Below, in pieces: positions 55,320 to 64,000 of a stretch of DNA of 64,000 nucleotides (positions within the stretch are counted from its first letter, which is position 1; each line of letters begins with the position of its first letter). The stretch covers positions 124,001 through 188,000 of the forward strand of contig NZ_FOCE01000002.1 in the NCBI RefSeq assembly GCF_900110025.1, in the 5' to 3' direction. The notes under the pieces were generated by a model. It did no database searches. It saw only the letters and a list, made by a program, of their open reading frames with translations, and was not told the DNA's origin. The translations under genes and the position numbers were made by a program. Origin of the DNA: Gemmobacter aquatilis. Its GTDB lineage: Bacteria; Pseudomonadota; Alphaproteobacteria; Rhodobacterales; Rhodobacteraceae.

Positions 55320-56366
55320 TCAGGGAATCAGCAGCGAGGCATCGCCATAGGAAAAGAACCGATAGCCGTGGCGGATCGCATGGTCATAGACCCGCATCAT
55401 CCGGTCCTTGCCCATCAGCGCCGACACCAGCATCAGCAGCGTCGATTTCGGCAGGTGGAAATTGGTCATCAGCGCATCGGCGATCTGAAAGCGGAAGCCG
55501 GGATAGATGAAAATATCCGTGGTGCCGCGCCATGCCTGCATCTGCCCGCCCCGGCCCGCGCTTTCGATCAGCCGCAGCGCCGTGGTGCCGACCGGGATCA
55601 CCCGCCCGCCCGCCGCCTTGGTGGCATTGATCGCCGCCGCCGCCGCTTCCGTCACCTCGCCCCATTCGGCATGCATCCGGTGGGTGGTCACATCCTCCAC
55701 CTTCACCGGCAGAAAGGTGCCCGCGCCGACATGCAGCGTGACCTCGGTAAATTCCACCCCGCGCGCGCGCAGCGCCGCCAGCAGATCGGCATCGAAATGC
55801 AGGCTGGCGGTCGGGGCCGCCACCGCGCCGGAATGGCGGGCAAAGACCGTCTGGTAATCGTCGCGGTCCTGCGCATCGGGGGCGCGCTTGGCGGCGATAT
55901 AGGGCGGCAGCGGCATCTGCCCGGCCTCGGCCAGCGCCGCGTCGAAATCATCGCCCGCGAGGTTGAAGCGCAACTCCACCTCGGTCTCGCCCTTCTGCAC
56001 CACCTCGGCCGAAAGCTGATCGGAAAACACGATCACCTCGCCCGCCGCCAGCTTGCGCAACGGCTTGGCCAGCGCCCGCCAGCCGCCTGCGGCGGTGGGC
56101 TCCAGCAGCGTGATCTCCACCTTGGCCACCACCGGCCCCTGTGCCGACTGCCGCTGCCGCTGCCCGGTCAGCCGCGCCGGAATCACCTTGGTATTGTTCA
56201 GCACCAGCCGGTCGCCAGGCCGAAAAATATCCACCAGATCCGCCACATGCAGATCGCGGATCGCCTCCCCCTCGGCCAGCAGCAGCCGCGCTGCCGGGCG
56301 CGGTTTCGCGGGCCGGGTCGCGATCAGCTCTTCCGGCAGGTGAAAATCGAAATCGGACAGTTTCAT
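55320..56366 (-). CDS. queA: tRNA preQ1(34) S-adenosylmethionine ribosyltransferase-isomerase
   Basis: Adds the cyclopentenediol ring in queuosine synthesis, converting preQ1-tRNA to epoxyqueuosine-tRNA. The 348 residues start [20 protein letters not shown]. Family blocks include [13 protein letters not shown] (about 177), [14 protein letters not shown] (about 215), and [20 protein letters not shown] (about 295-314). The start overlaps the upstream AsmA-like gene (ATGA). The other queuosine genes are not in this window. Confidence 0.96.
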   Translation of the reverse strand: MKLSDFDFHLPEELIATRPAKPRPAARLLLAEGEAIRDLHVADLVDIFRPGDRLVLNNTKVIPARLTGQRQRQSAQGPVVAKVEITLLEPTAAGGWRALAKPLRKLAAGEVIVFSDQLSAEVVQKGETEVELRFNLAGDDFDAALAEAGQMPLPPYIAAKRAPDAQDRDDYQTVFARHSGAVAAPTASLHFDADLLAALRARGVEFTEVTLHVGAGTFLPVKVEDVTTHRMHAEWGEVTEAAAAAINATKAAGGRVIPVGTTALRLIESAGRGGQMQAWRGTTDIFIYPGFRFQIADALMTNFHLPKSTLLMLVSALMGKDRMMRVYDHAIRHGYRFFSYGDASLLIP

Positions 56367-59300
56367 CCCTGTTTCTCCAGCCGTGGCACCGGGCGGCGAA
56401 AGATCTCGCGGAACATGCCGGGGGTGAAGATCGACAGCGGGTTCACGCGGATACTGGCCCGCTCCACCGTGCCGCTGATCGCATAGTTGAAGCCGAACAG
56501 CCCCTCGCCCCGGCGCGAGACGATCTGCCCGATGCCGTTCAACAGATAGATCGGCGAGATGACGCCCTGCAAATCAAACACCTTCCGGTTGCTGTCATAA
56601 GTGCCCGACATCGACACCCCCATCGAGGCGCCGACCGCCGAGCCTCTCCTGATCTCCACGCCCGAGGGCGTCAAGCGGAACTGCGCATCGGCCTCGTTGA
56701 ACACCAGCCCGTCGCCATTCAACTGCTCCAGAATCCCCACGACCGACACCGCCGACAGCAGTTCCGCCAGCAGCGGCGCGTCGCGCACCCGGAAATTCGT
56801 GGCGGTGGCGCTGCCCTTGTAATAGCCGCGCTCGCCCGTCGGGGTCAGTTGCAGATCCAGCGCACCGCCTCGCGCCCGGCTGAAGATGCCCGAGGCTGCC
56901 AGCACCCCGCCCGCATCCTCCGACGTGATGCGCACCGCCGTGCCACCCTTCACCTGCACCACCGTCCCATGCACCGCCGCCGCCCCGTTCACCGCCGCAT
57001 TGAACGTGCCATTGAAGCCGCCGCGCGTGGTAAAGCCACCCTTCAGCCCGGTCAGCGCGATACTGTCGCTGACCTGTAGCCGCTCCAGCGCCACCTCCAT
57101 CGTGGTGCTGCCGCCCTTGCCGCCGCTGGTGCCAAAATCGGGCAGCCGCCGCAGGTCCAGCGCGCCCCCTGCCACCTGCACCTTCGGCGCCCGCCCCTTG
57201 CCGGTGCCGATCAGCACCACCGGCGCGCGCAGCCAGTCGCCCACCCGCAGCTCGCTCAGGCTCAGCCGGTCCAGCCCGCCATCGCCACGCAGGCTCACCC
57301 GGCCCTGCGCCTGCAGCCCCGGCGCCTCCAGCCGCAACGCCTCGACCGCCGCCGGCTTGCCCAGCCGCGCCGTCACCTCCAGCTTGCCCGCCACACCCGC
57401 GCCCTTGCGCCACGCCAGTTCCGGCACCTGCAAGCTCACCCCGCGCAGATCCGACCGCGCCACCAGCAGCGGCGGCTCGCCTTTGCGCAGCGACAGGGTA
57501 AAGCTGCCCAGCCCCTTGCCGCCCAACATCCCCTCGGGCAGCCCCAGCGCAAATTCGCGCACCAGCAGCGGCGAAAGCTCCGCCGTGCCGGTGATCTCGG
57601 CCCGGCCCTTGGCCTCGGGGCCGAATTTCTGGCGATAGACCGCCTCGAACGGCACCGCGCCAATCTGCCCCGGCCCGCCGATCTCCAGCCCCGCCGGGGT
57701 GGCGGTCAGCGCCAGCCGGTCCGCCGTCAACACCCGCCCCGGCACCAGCACCTCAGACCGCACATCGCTCAGTTGCCCGTCCACGCGATAGGACACATCC
57801 TCGATGCGCACCTTCTTGACCAGCGGCAGGCGCAGCACCGCCTGCACCTCGGCCCGCCCCACGCCCAGCCCGACCGGCAAGCCCGCCTTGGTCAGAAAGC
57901 GGAACGGTTCCTGATCCAGCAAGGACAGCGCTGCGGTCAGGCTGGATTTTGTCTTCAGCCGGATCTCCGCCTGCGCCGGTTTCTGCAAGATATCCAGCAC
58001 CGAAAAGACGGATCCCGCCATGTCGATCCGCCCGCCCTCGGGCGGCGTCACCTCGCCCCGGTCCAGCACCATCGTATAGCTGTTGCCGTCAATCGTGGCA
58101 TAGCCGCTGCCCTTGCGGATCGGCGGCAGGGTTTTCAGAAAGCGCACATCGCCATCCAGAAAATCATAGCCCAGCGAAAAGCGCGGCTCGGCCCCCGGCT
58201 CCAGCCGCAGCGCCACCTTCACATTGCGCAGCAGCCCCTGCTGCACGTTCTCCACCAGCCATTCGCGCGTCTTGGGCACCGCTGACACCGGCCACAACGC
58301 CAGCAGCCGGTCATGGCGGATCACATCCAGCGCCAGATCCAGCCCGACATGCCAGCCCGCCGCATCGGCACGCGCCTGCCCCTTGGCCTGCAAGCGCCGC
58401 CCGTCGCCCAGCAAGGTGAACTGCCCCACCTCGATGCGGAACGGATCCAGCCGCAGCCGCATATCCACCGCCCCTTCGGTAAAGCTCACCGGCTCGGTGA
58501 ACAGCCCTTCGGGATCGACCATCAACTGCGAGAACGCCACCTGCGCCAGAAAGCTCTCGGCCCGCCCGGTCAGCACCCCGGGCGCGTAAAGATGGCCCTG
58601 CGCCTTCACCCGCAGCGACGGGCTTTGCACATCCAGTTGCGTCAGCGTGATCACCTCGCGCGCCGCATCGAAGCCCAGCCCCAGCTCGGCCTTGTCGAAC
58701 AGCACCGGGCGGCTGCCCGCTTCGGGGCGCAATGCCCCCGCCCCAAGCGACAGCCCGCCCTCGAACGCAGTCAACTTGCCATCCGCCCCCAGCGCCGCCG
58801 TCAGCTTGCCGGAAATCGGCGCCTCCAGCACCGACAGCAGCGCCAACACCTGCGATTGCGCCGCAATGTCGCGCGCCGCCACCCGGTCCACCGTCACCCG
58901 CAACCGCGCCTCGGACGAGGCTTTTTGCGAGGTCACCTGCAACAGCGCCTGCGCCGGGACGCCATCGGGGTTGGCCAGTGACAGCCCAAATTCCATCCCC
59001 AGCGTCTGGGGGTCATTGGCCAGCACCAGCCGCCCGTCGCCCACCCGCCAGACCCGCCCGGCCCGCGCATCCTCCAGCGTCAGCGACAGCGCCTCGGCCT
59101 CCACCTGCCGCAGCCCGGCCAGTTGCGGCACCGCAAACAGCGCCTCCACCCGGTCCAGCACTTCGGCAAAACTGCCCAGCGGGCGCATCGCCGTGCCATC
59201 CCCCAGCGCCAGATCGAACCGCCCCGCCGCATCGCGCCGCAACCGCAGCGTCATGCCCGACAGCACCACCGACGATGGGCGCAACCGCACCTCCAGCAGC

Positions 59301-59665
59301 GCCGCCGGATCAAAGGCCACCCGCGCTTCGGGCAGGCTGACAATCGTGCCACCGCCCTGCCGGGTCAGCCGCAGATCCTCCAGCCGCAGCCGGGGCACCC
59401 AGTCGCGCCCCACCGTGATCTCGATCCGCTCCAGCGACAGGCTGGCATCCTTCAGCGGCAGCGCCGCATTCAGCCGCGCCTCCGCCTCGGCCACCACCCA
59501 GACCGGCAAGGCGATGGGCCGCCCGGTCAGCGCCAGCACCCCGATACCCGCCACCGCCGCCAGCAGGCCCAGGCTCAGCAGCAGCCACAGACCAAAGCGC
59601 GCACGGCGGCGCCTGCGGCGCGGTGCCCGCCCCTGCTCTGCCTGTTTGCCCTCGCTCTCGCCCAT
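56363..59665 (-). CDS. Large AsmA-like/YhdP-type protein (DUF3971 region)
   Basis: 1100-residue envelope protein. After a basic N-terminus ([11 protein letters not shown]) comes one membrane helix ([20 protein letters not shown], about 26-45). The rest is a long periplasmic repeat of beta-rich segments. The C-terminal AsmA-like region has [20 protein letters not shown] and [20 protein letters not shown] and ends [11 protein letters not shown]. Such proteins are thought to move phospholipids to the outer membrane. The ATG at 59665 has AGAAGG before it; a GTG 15 nt upstream is less likely. It is coupled to queA. Confidence 0.82.
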   Translation of the reverse strand: MGESEGKQAEQGRAPRRRRRRARFGLWLLLSLGLLAAVAGIGVLALTGRPIALPVWVVAEAEARLNAALPLKDASLSLERIEITVGRDWVPRLRLEDLRLTRQGGGTIVSLPEARVAFDPAALLEVRLRPSSVVLSGMTLRLRRDAAGRFDLALGDGTAMRPLGSFAEVLDRVEALFAVPQLAGLRQVEAEALSLTLEDARAGRVWRVGDGRLVLANDPQTLGMEFGLSLANPDGVPAQALLQVTSQKASSEARLRVTVDRVAARDIAAQSQVLALLSVLEAPISGKLTAALGADGKLTAFEGGLSLGAGALRPEAGSRPVLFDKAELGLGFDAAREVITLTQLDVQSPSLRVKAQGHLYAPGVLTGRAESFLAQVAFSQLMVDPEGLFTEPVSFTEGAVDMRLRLDPFRIEVGQFTLLGDGRRLQAKGQARADAAGWHVGLDLALDVIRHDRLLALWPVSAVPKTREWLVENVQQGLLRNVKVALRLEPGAEPRFSLGYDFLDGDVRFLKTLPPIRKGSGYATIDGNSYTMVLDRGEVTPPEGGRIDMAGSVFSVLDILQKPAQAEIRLKTKSSLTAALSLLDQEPFRFLTKAGLPVGLGVGRAEVQAVLRLPLVKKVRIEDVSYRVDGQLSDVRSEVLVPGRVLTADRLALTATPAGLEIGGPGQIGAVPFEAVYRQKFGPEAKGRAEITGTAELSPLLVREFALGLPEGMLGGKGLGSFTLSLRKGEPPLLVARSDLRGVSLQVPELAWRKGAGVAGKLEVTARLGKPAAVEALRLEAPGLQAQGRVSLRGDGGLDRLSLSELRVGDWLRAPVVLIGTGKGRAPKVQVAGGALDLRRLPDFGTSGGKGGSTTMEVALERLQVSDSIALTGLKGGFTTRGGFNGTFNAAVNGAAAVHGTVVQVKGGTAVRITSEDAGGVLAASGIFSRARGGALDLQLTPTGERGYYKGSATATNFRVRDAPLLAELLSAVSVVGILEQLNGDGLVFNEADAQFRLTPSGVEIRRGSAVGASMGVSMSGTYDSNRKVFDLQGVISPIYLLNGIGQIVSRRGEGLFGFNYAISGTVERASIRVNPLSIFTPGMFREIFRRPVPRLEKQG

Positions 59666-59693
59666 CGTCGCCTTCTGCACCCTTTTCGCCGGG

Positions 59694-59721
59694 GTTGCCT
59701 TTATCTTTGCCGGAAGGCAAC
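59694..59721. promoter_or_regulatory. Palindrome between the AsmA-like gene and bcp
   Basis: GTTGCCTT/AAGGCAAC, 8-bp arms with a 12-bp spacer, in the short divergent promoter region. ATCTTTGCCGGAAGG and ATCTTTCCGGCAAGG also form an imperfect direct repeat here. Confidence 0.4.
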
Positions 59722-59763
59722 TAAAACCCCAAGCACCTTCATCTTTCCGGCAAGGAGCCGCCC

Positions 59764-60225
59764 ATGATCGACCTCGGACAGCCCGCCCCCGATTTCACCC
59801 TGCCGCGCGATGGCGGCGGCACCGTCACCCTCTCCGCCCTGCGCGGCGGCAAGGTCGTGCTATATTTCTATCCCAAGGATGATACACCCGGCTGCACCAC
59901 CGAAGCGCTGGATTTCACCGCCCGCGCCGCCGATTTCGCCGCCGCTGGCGCAACCGTGATCGGCGTCTCCAAGGACAGCGTGAAGAAACACGACAAATTC
60001 GTCGCCAAACACGGGCTGGGCATCGCGCTGGTGTCGGATGAGTCCGGCACCACCTGCGAAGATTACGGCACCTGGGTCGAAAAAAGCATGTATGGCAAAA
60101 CCTACATGGGCATCGAACGCGCCACGGTCCTGATCGACGCGCAGGGCCACGTCGCCCGCGTCTGGCCCAAGGTCAAGGTTGCCGGCCATGTGGACGAGGT
60201 TCTGGCGGCAGCACAGGCGCTATGA
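59764..60225 (+). CDS. bcp: Thioredoxin-dependent peroxiredoxin (BCP family)
   Basis: 153-residue peroxide-reducing enzyme. The peroxidatic Cys is in PKDDTPGCTTEALDFTARAA (about 44), and GVSKDSVKKHDKFVAKHGLG (about 69-88) is typical. A second Cys in TTCEDYGTW (about 97) is not at the atypical 2-Cys position five residues after the first, so the resolving mechanism is uncertain. AAGGAGCCGCCC precedes the ATG. It overlaps the DUF455 gene by ATGA. Confidence 0.94.
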   Translation: MIDLGQPAPDFTLPRDGGGTVTLSALRGGKVVLYFYPKDDTPGCTTEALDFTARAADFAAAGATVIGVSKDSVKKHDKFVAKHGLGIALVSDESGTTCEDYGTWVEKSMYGKTYMGIERATVLIDAQGHVARVWPKVKVAGHVDEVLAAAQAL

Positions 60226-61049
60226 CCACTCTGGCCGACATGGCGGTAGAGGTGCTGACCACCGCCGACGGGCGCGCGAAATGCGCGCTGTCGCGCGCCC
60301 ATGCGGCGGCGTGGTTCGCCGCACGCGCCGCAGGCACGCCGCTCCCCATCGGCACGGCACAGCCGCCGCTGCACCCCGCCCGCCCGGCCCGGCCCGAACT
60401 GCTGCCCCCGCGCGACGTGCCGCGCCGCCGCCCCGGCAGCCCGCAGGGCCGCATCGCCCTGCTGCACGCCGTGGCGCATATCGAACTGAACGCCGTCGAT
60501 CTGCATTGGGACATCCTCGCCCGCTTCGGCCATGTCCCGATGCCGCTCGGCTTCTATGACGACTGGGTGAAGGCGGCGGATGAGGAATCCAAACATTTCG
60601 GCCTGATCTGCGACTGCCTCGAGTCGCTGGGCAGCCATTACGGCGCCCTGCCCGCCCATGCCGGCATGTGGCGCGCCGCCGAAGATACCGTGGACGATCT
60701 GTTTGGTCGCCTCGCCGTAGTCCCCATGGTGCTGGAGGCGCGCGGCCTCGACGTGACCCCCGGCATGATCGAGATCTTCCGCAAGGCGGGCGTCACACAG
60801 GCCATCGACGCGCTGTCGGTGATCTATGCCGAAGAGGTGGGCCATGTCGCCTATGGCTCCAAATGGTTCAACTGGCTGTGCGGGCGCGACGGGCTGGACC
60901 CGAAAGAACAGTTCCACGCACTGGTGCGCCACTATTTCCATGGTGCGCTGAAGCCCCCCTTCAACGAGGAAAAGCGCGCCGAGGCGGGCCTGCCTCCCGA
61001 TTTCTACTGGCCCCTCGCCGAACAGTCCGACGAACCGGCAGCCCCCTGA
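60222..61049 (+). CDS. DUF455 ferritin-like protein
   Basis: 275 residues. The ferritin-like helical core carries candidate metal ligands: HAVAHIELNAVDLHWDILAR (about 84-103; Glu and His), DEESKHFGLICDCLE (about 120) and YAEEVGHVAYGSKWFNWL (about 205-222). It is related to the MiaE/rubrerythrin superfamily; the substrate is unknown. Coupling to bcp suggests an oxidative-stress or oxygen-linked role, an inference only. Confidence 0.85.
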   Translation: MTTLADMAVEVLTTADGRAKCALSRAHAAAWFAARAAGTPLPIGTAQPPLHPARPARPELLPPRDVPRRRPGSPQGRIALLHAVAHIELNAVDLHWDILARFGHVPMPLGFYDDWVKAADEESKHFGLICDCLESLGSHYGALPAHAGMWRAAEDTVDDLFGRLAVVPMVLEARGLDVTPGMIEIFRKAGVTQAIDALSVIYAEEVGHVAYGSKWFNWLCGRDGLDPKEQFHALVRHYFHGALKPPFNEEKRAEAGLPPDFYWPLAEQSDEPAAP

Positions 61050-61069
61050 TCGGCGAGATATTGCCGATC
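61048..61069 (+). terminator. Hairpin at the end of the DUF455 gene
   Basis: GATCGGC/GCCGATC with an 8-nt loop, overlapping the stop codon. No T run, so a weak call. The 188-nt gap that follows holds the M23 gene leader only. Confidence 0.4.
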
Positions 61070-61237
61070 TGCCGCCCGCTGTCGGAACCGTTCCGCCTGT
61101 GCGACGCCAAACCCGTTGCGACAGGGCCGGGCGCGCTTTAATCACAGCGCGGGGGATATATGCCGCTTCCCACCCAAGCGGCGGGCCTGTTTGCGCTGCC
61201 TTACGCGAACGGGCAAAACTGAAGTGGAACCTGCCAC

Positions 61238-62575
61238 GTGCTGACGCGCCTTTCCTACCGGATCAACGCCGCTCTCGAACGCATCCTGCCCGAGCAACGC
61301 CTGTTCCTGAAATCGGACGCCTCGACCCGGTTCATCCGCCTGCGCCCGATGACGCAGGCCGCAGCCCTCGCCATCTCGACTGCGCTGGTCGGCTGGACCT
61401 TCGTCGCCACCTCCATCGTGGTGATGGACAGCATCGCGGCGGGCTCCGACGAAGACAATGCCGGGCAGCGTCAGGCGCTGTTCGAACAACGCCTCACCGC
61501 CCTGTCCAACGACCGCGACCTGCGCGCCGAAGAGGCCGTGCGCGCGCAAGACCGCTTCAACGTGGCACTGGCGGAAATGAGCCAGATGCAGACCCGGCTC
61601 CTCGCCTCCGAAGACCGCCGCAAGGAGTTGGAAACCGGCATCGACGTGATCCAGAACACCCTGCGCCGCACCATCCAGGAACGCGACGCCGCCCGCGCCG
61701 AGATTGACCGGGTGGCCGCCCAACTCACCGCGACCGGCCAGCCCCATACCGAGGCGGGCCGCGTGCAGGATACCGTGGCCACGCTGGAAATCATGTCCGG
61801 CGCGCTGAAACAGACCGCCGAACAGCGCGATGAACTGGCCCGCGTCGCCACCGAAGCGCGCGAGGAAACGCAAGCCATCGCCGAGGCCAAGCAGGAACTG
61901 CAACTGCGCAACGACGCCATCTTCGCCCGGCTGGAAGAAGCCGTCACCGTGTCGATGGAGCCGCTGGACAACATGTTCCGCGCGGCAGGCCTGTCGCCCG
62001 AGGCGCTGCTGAAACAGGTGCGCAGCGGCTATTCCGGGCAGGGCGGCCCGCTGATGCCCATCGTCTCCACCAAGGGCAGCCCGCTCAGCCCCGACGAGGC
62101 CCGCGCCAATGGCATCCTTGGCAGCCTTGACCGGATGAACCTTTACCGGCTGGCCGCCTTCAAGGCGCCTTTCGCCAACCCGATTCCTTCGGGCCGCTAC
62201 CGCTTCACCTCCGGCTTCGGCGTGCGGTCAGACCCGTTCAACGGCGGCGCCCGCCGGCACGAGGGGCTGGATTTCGCCGGCTCCTACGGCACCCCCATCG
62301 CCGCCACCGCCGACGGCACCGTTGTCACCGCAGGCTGGAAGAACGGTTATGGCCGCGCCATCGAGGTGCGCCACGACTTCGGCCTCACCACGCTTTACGG
62401 ACATTTGTCTGAAATCCATGTGACCGTCGGTCAAAGGGTATCGCGCGGCGACGTGATCGGTGATATGGGCAATTCAGGCCGGTCCACCGGCACACATCTC
62501 CACTATGAGGTCCATGTCGGCGGTCGCCCTGTCGATCCGATGACCTATATAAAGGCTGCGAGCAATGTTTTCTAA
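61238..62575 (+). CDS. M23 family metallopeptidase with coiled coil
   Basis: 445 residues with a GTG start. A basic N-terminus leads to one membrane helix (AAALAISTALVGWTFVATSI, about 41-60), then a coiled coil to about 260, then the LytM domain. Zinc ligands: His-Asp in RRHEGLDFAGSYG (about 340) and HxH in GTHLHYEVHVGG (about 423). It is a periplasmic peptidoglycan endopeptidase. Its 3' end overlaps the bactofilin gene by 11 nt. In other alphaproteobacteria a bactofilin directs an M23 peptidase (LmdC) to sites of cell-shape change. Confidence 0.9.
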   Translation: MLTRLSYRINAALERILPEQRLFLKSDASTRFIRLRPMTQAAALAISTALVGWTFVATSIVVMDSIAAGSDEDNAGQRQALFEQRLTALSNDRDLRAEEAVRAQDRFNVALAEMSQMQTRLLASEDRRKELETGIDVIQNTLRRTIQERDAARAEIDRVAAQLTATGQPHTEAGRVQDTVATLEIMSGALKQTAEQRDELARVATEAREETQAIAEAKQELQLRNDAIFARLEEAVTVSMEPLDNMFRAAGLSPEALLKQVRSGYSGQGGPLMPIVSTKGSPLSPDEARANGILGSLDRMNLYRLAAFKAPFANPIPSGRYRFTSGFGVRSDPFNGGARRHEGLDFAGSYGTPIAATADGTVVTAGWKNGYGRAIEVRHDFGLTTLYGHLSEIHVTVGQRVSRGDVIGDMGNSGRSTGTHLHYEVHVGGRPVDPMTYIKAASNVF

Positions 62576-63041
62576 AAGCAGAATCAACGAACCCGGTCCG
62601 AAGCAGGTTGAGGCTGACAAGCCGAAGACGCCCGACCTTCCGGCGACGAAGCCTGCCATGGATTTCGGCGCGCCGCTGAAAGCCAAACCCAATGCCTCCG
62701 TGCTCTCCTCCGACCTCACGGTCGTCGGCAACCTGAAAACCTCCGGCGACATTCAGGTCGAAGGCACGGTGGAAGGCGACATTCGCGCCCATCTGCTGAC
62801 CGTTGGCGAAACCGCCACCATCCGCGGTGAAATCGTGGCGGATGACATCGTGGTCAATGGCCGCGTCATCGGCCGCGTGCGCGGGCTGAAGGTTCGCCTC
62901 ACCTCCACCGCGCGGGTCGAGGGCGACATCATCCACAAGACCATCGCCATCGAAAGCGGCGCGCATTTCGAAGGTTCGGTGCAGCGGCAGGACGATCCGC
63001 TGAACGGCGTGAAGGCCATCGCCCCGCCGCAAGCGGAATAA
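62565..63041 (+). CDS. Bactofilin family cytoskeletal protein
   Basis: 158 residues: a Pro/Lys-rich N-terminal tail, then the bactofilin beta-helix from about 45 (SVLSSDLTVVGNLKTSGDIQ, EGTVEGDIRAHLLTVGETAT, VNGRVIGRVRGLKVRLTSTA) and a short C-terminal tail. Such proteins polymerise without nucleotide and scaffold cell-wall enzymes at the membrane. The ATG lies inside the M23 peptidase 3' end. A good terminator follows. Confidence 0.93.
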   Translation: MFSKSRINEPGPKQVEADKPKTPDLPATKPAMDFGAPLKAKPNASVLSSDLTVVGNLKTSGDIQVEGTVEGDIRAHLLTVGETATIRGEIVADDIVVNGRVIGRVRGLKVRLTSTARVEGDIIHKTIAIESGAHFEGSVQRQDDPLNGVKAIAPPQAE

Positions 63042-63064
63042 GCAACCCGCACCCTACGGCAAAC

Positions 63065-63086
63065 AGGGGCGCCTTCGGGCGCCCCT
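63065..63086. terminator. Terminator after the bactofilin gene
   Basis: AGGGGCGCC/GGCGCCCCT, 9 bp with a TTCG loop, between convergent genes; the T run is short. Confidence 0.75.
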
Positions 63087-63110
63087 TCGCGTTTCAGGCC
63101 CCTGCGTGTT

Positions 63111-63884
63111 TCACGACAGCGCGCGCCGATACAGATGCCATGTCGCATGGCCCAGCACCGGCAGCACCACCAGCAGCCCCAGAAACCCCGGCAACATCGC
63201 CAGAAACAAGCTGGCGCCGACAAACGCGCCCCAGGCCAGCATCACCAGCGGATTGGCCTGCACCAGCGCGAAACTCGTCAGCATCGCGGTCACGAAATCC
63301 ACCTCGCGCTCCAGCAGCAGGGGCAGGCTGACCACGGTCAGCGCATATAGCAGCGTGGCGAACACCGCCCCCACGCCGCTGCCGATCAGCAGCATCAGCA
63401 AGCCCTGCCCGGTCAGGAACACCTCGAACGAGCTGGAGATATTGGTCAGCGTCGAAGTGCCCAGAAACAGCGCAAAGATCATATGCGCCAGAAAGTTCCA
63501 GAACAGGAAGAACACCACGATCACCGCCGCCATCGACGGGATCTGCCGGTCCTTCTGCCGAAAGATCACCCCGGCGATGCCGCCCCATTGCAGCGCCTCA
63601 CCCGCCTGCAAGCGCCGCGAAATCTCGTAAAAGCCGCAGGCGATGAACGGGCCAAGGATCGGAAACCCGGCGCTGGCGGGCAGCGTCCACCACAATTGCC
63701 CCTTGGCGGTCACCGCCCACAGGATCAGCCAGCCGCCCAGCACATAGACCGCCGAAAACGCCAGCCCATACAGTGGCGCGGCGCCAAAGTCGCGCAGCCC
63801 CGCCCGCAGGCTCGCCGCCAGATCGGCAAAGCCGACCTCGTTGATTTCCGGCACATCCGGCGGCCCGGTCTCGGTCTGCGGCAT
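63111..63884 (-). CDS. DUF2189 family inner-membrane protein
   Basis: 257 residues with about six membrane spans (for example GLAFSAVYVLGGWLILWAVT, about 40-59, and FLAMLPGFLGLLVVLPVLGH, about 228-247). The DUF2189 core is recognisable in INEVGFADLAASLRAGLRDF, FIACGFYEISRRLQAGE and LPVLGHATWHLYRRAL. The family is common in Rhodobacterales and related to cytochrome c oxidase subunit I-like neighbours, but no function is established. Confidence 0.88.
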   Translation of the reverse strand: MPQTETGPPDVPEINEVGFADLAASLRAGLRDFGAAPLYGLAFSAVYVLGGWLILWAVTAKGQLWWTLPASAGFPILGPFIACGFYEISRRLQAGEALQWGGIAGVIFRQKDRQIPSMAAVIVVFFLFWNFLAHMIFALFLGTSTLTNISSSFEVFLTGQGLLMLLIGSGVGAVFATLLYALTVVSLPLLLEREVDFVTAMLTSFALVQANPLVMLAWGAFVGASLFLAMLPGFLGLLVVLPVLGHATWHLYRRALS

Positions 63885-63924
63885 CTTGTCCTCCCTCTTT
63901 CGCCGCAGCTTAGGCGAGAGGGAA

Positions 63925-63956
63925 AGGCGCGGAAAAGATGTATCTTTCCCGCGCCT
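63925..63956 (-). terminator. Hairpin at the end of the partial gene at the window edge
   Basis: AGGCGCGG/CCGCGCCT extended by AAAGAT/ATCTTT across one mismatch. Reading the minus strand it is followed by TTT; it overlaps the probable stop codon. Confidence 0.5.
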
Positions 63957-64000
63957 ATGCCTTGCTCGGCGCCAGCCCCTGCGCCCGCGCGTCTGTCTTC
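63955..64000 (-). CDS. C-terminal end of an unidentified gene (cut by window edge)
   Basis: On the minus strand an open frame enters from the right edge and ends KTDARAQGLAPSKA followed by TAG at 63955-63957, just before a terminator-like hairpin. Only 14 residues are visible, too few to name. Frame choice rests on the nearby terminator and could be wrong. Confidence 0.35.
   Translation of the reverse strand, partial: KTDARAQGLAPSKA

Overview
This window comes from the chromosome of a GC-rich alphaproteobacterium, most likely a member of the Rhodobacterales (Rhodobacter/Paracoccus relatives). The case rests on several things seen together: the order yceD-rpmF-plsX-fabH-ihfA-MerR-tRNA-Pro, the argS-SPOR-nagZ-scpA-scpB order, a long-form dCTP deaminase, a gene-transfer-agent type endolysin/holin pair, an alphaproteobacterial LexA box (GTTC-N7-GTTC) before uvrA, and TGTTAGCGCTAACA-like palindromes near the gap genes. 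Almost everything is core chromosome. I see no insertion sequence, prophage structural module, CRISPR array, rRNA or integrase. About 95% of the window is coding.

Layout. 1-3.4 kb (minus): end-truncated sufB, a cysteine desulfurase and cysS, overlapping or tightly packed. 3.5-8.1 kb: an outer-membrane beta-barrel, the ABC-F ATPase Uup, the ornithine-lipid acyltransferase OlsB, MsrB and the lipoprotein BamE. 8.2-14 kb (plus): yceD, rpmF, plsX, fabH, ihfA, a MerR regulator, tRNA-Pro(GGG) and dCTP deaminase. 14-23.7 kb (minus): a long co-oriented run of lysophospholipid acyltransferase, murI, argC, ccmE, GTA endolysin, GTA holin, argS, a SPOR protein, nagZ, scpA, scpB and a small basic protein. 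23.7-28.2 kb: a fused indolepyruvate:ferredoxin oxidoreductase with a divergent LysR gene. 28.2-32.6 kb: a candidate sRNA, purL, bolA-grx4, and zapA with a coiled-coil partner. 32.8-38.7 kb: transketolase, a DUF808 protein, two GAPDH paralogues around a 47-residue membrane protein, and a DUF1127 protein. 38.7-46.6 kb: coaD, a CBS protein, a LysR regulator divergent from a valine-catabolic set (mmsA, acyl-CoA dehydrogenase, 3-hydroxyisobutyryl-CoA hydrolase, mmsB), then a Crp/Fnr regulator with a DUF2892 protein. 46.7-56.4 kb: an RcnB-like secreted protein, uvrA, a rhodanese, MFS transporters, lpd, DUF924 and queA. 56.4-64 kb: a 1100-residue AsmA-like protein, bcp, a DUF455 ferritin-like protein, an M23 peptidase overlapping a bactofilin gene, and a DUF2189 membrane protein.

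The most interesting signals are regulatory or organisational. (1) A GTA-type lysis cassette sits far from any GTA structural genes, and its Shine-Dalgarno is partly buried in a hairpin next to a TTAACC half-site. (2) The two gap paralogues differ at the NAD-selecting residue (Ala versus Asp) and carry related palindromes in different promoter positions, which suggests reciprocal control. (3) Two sister 18-bp palindromes precede lpd. (4) A candidate sRNA has a heat-shock-sigma-like promoter. (5) The M23 peptidase and bactofilin genes overlap and look like a cell-shape module. No wholly new multi-gene system is evident. These are mostly new arrangements or controls of known families.
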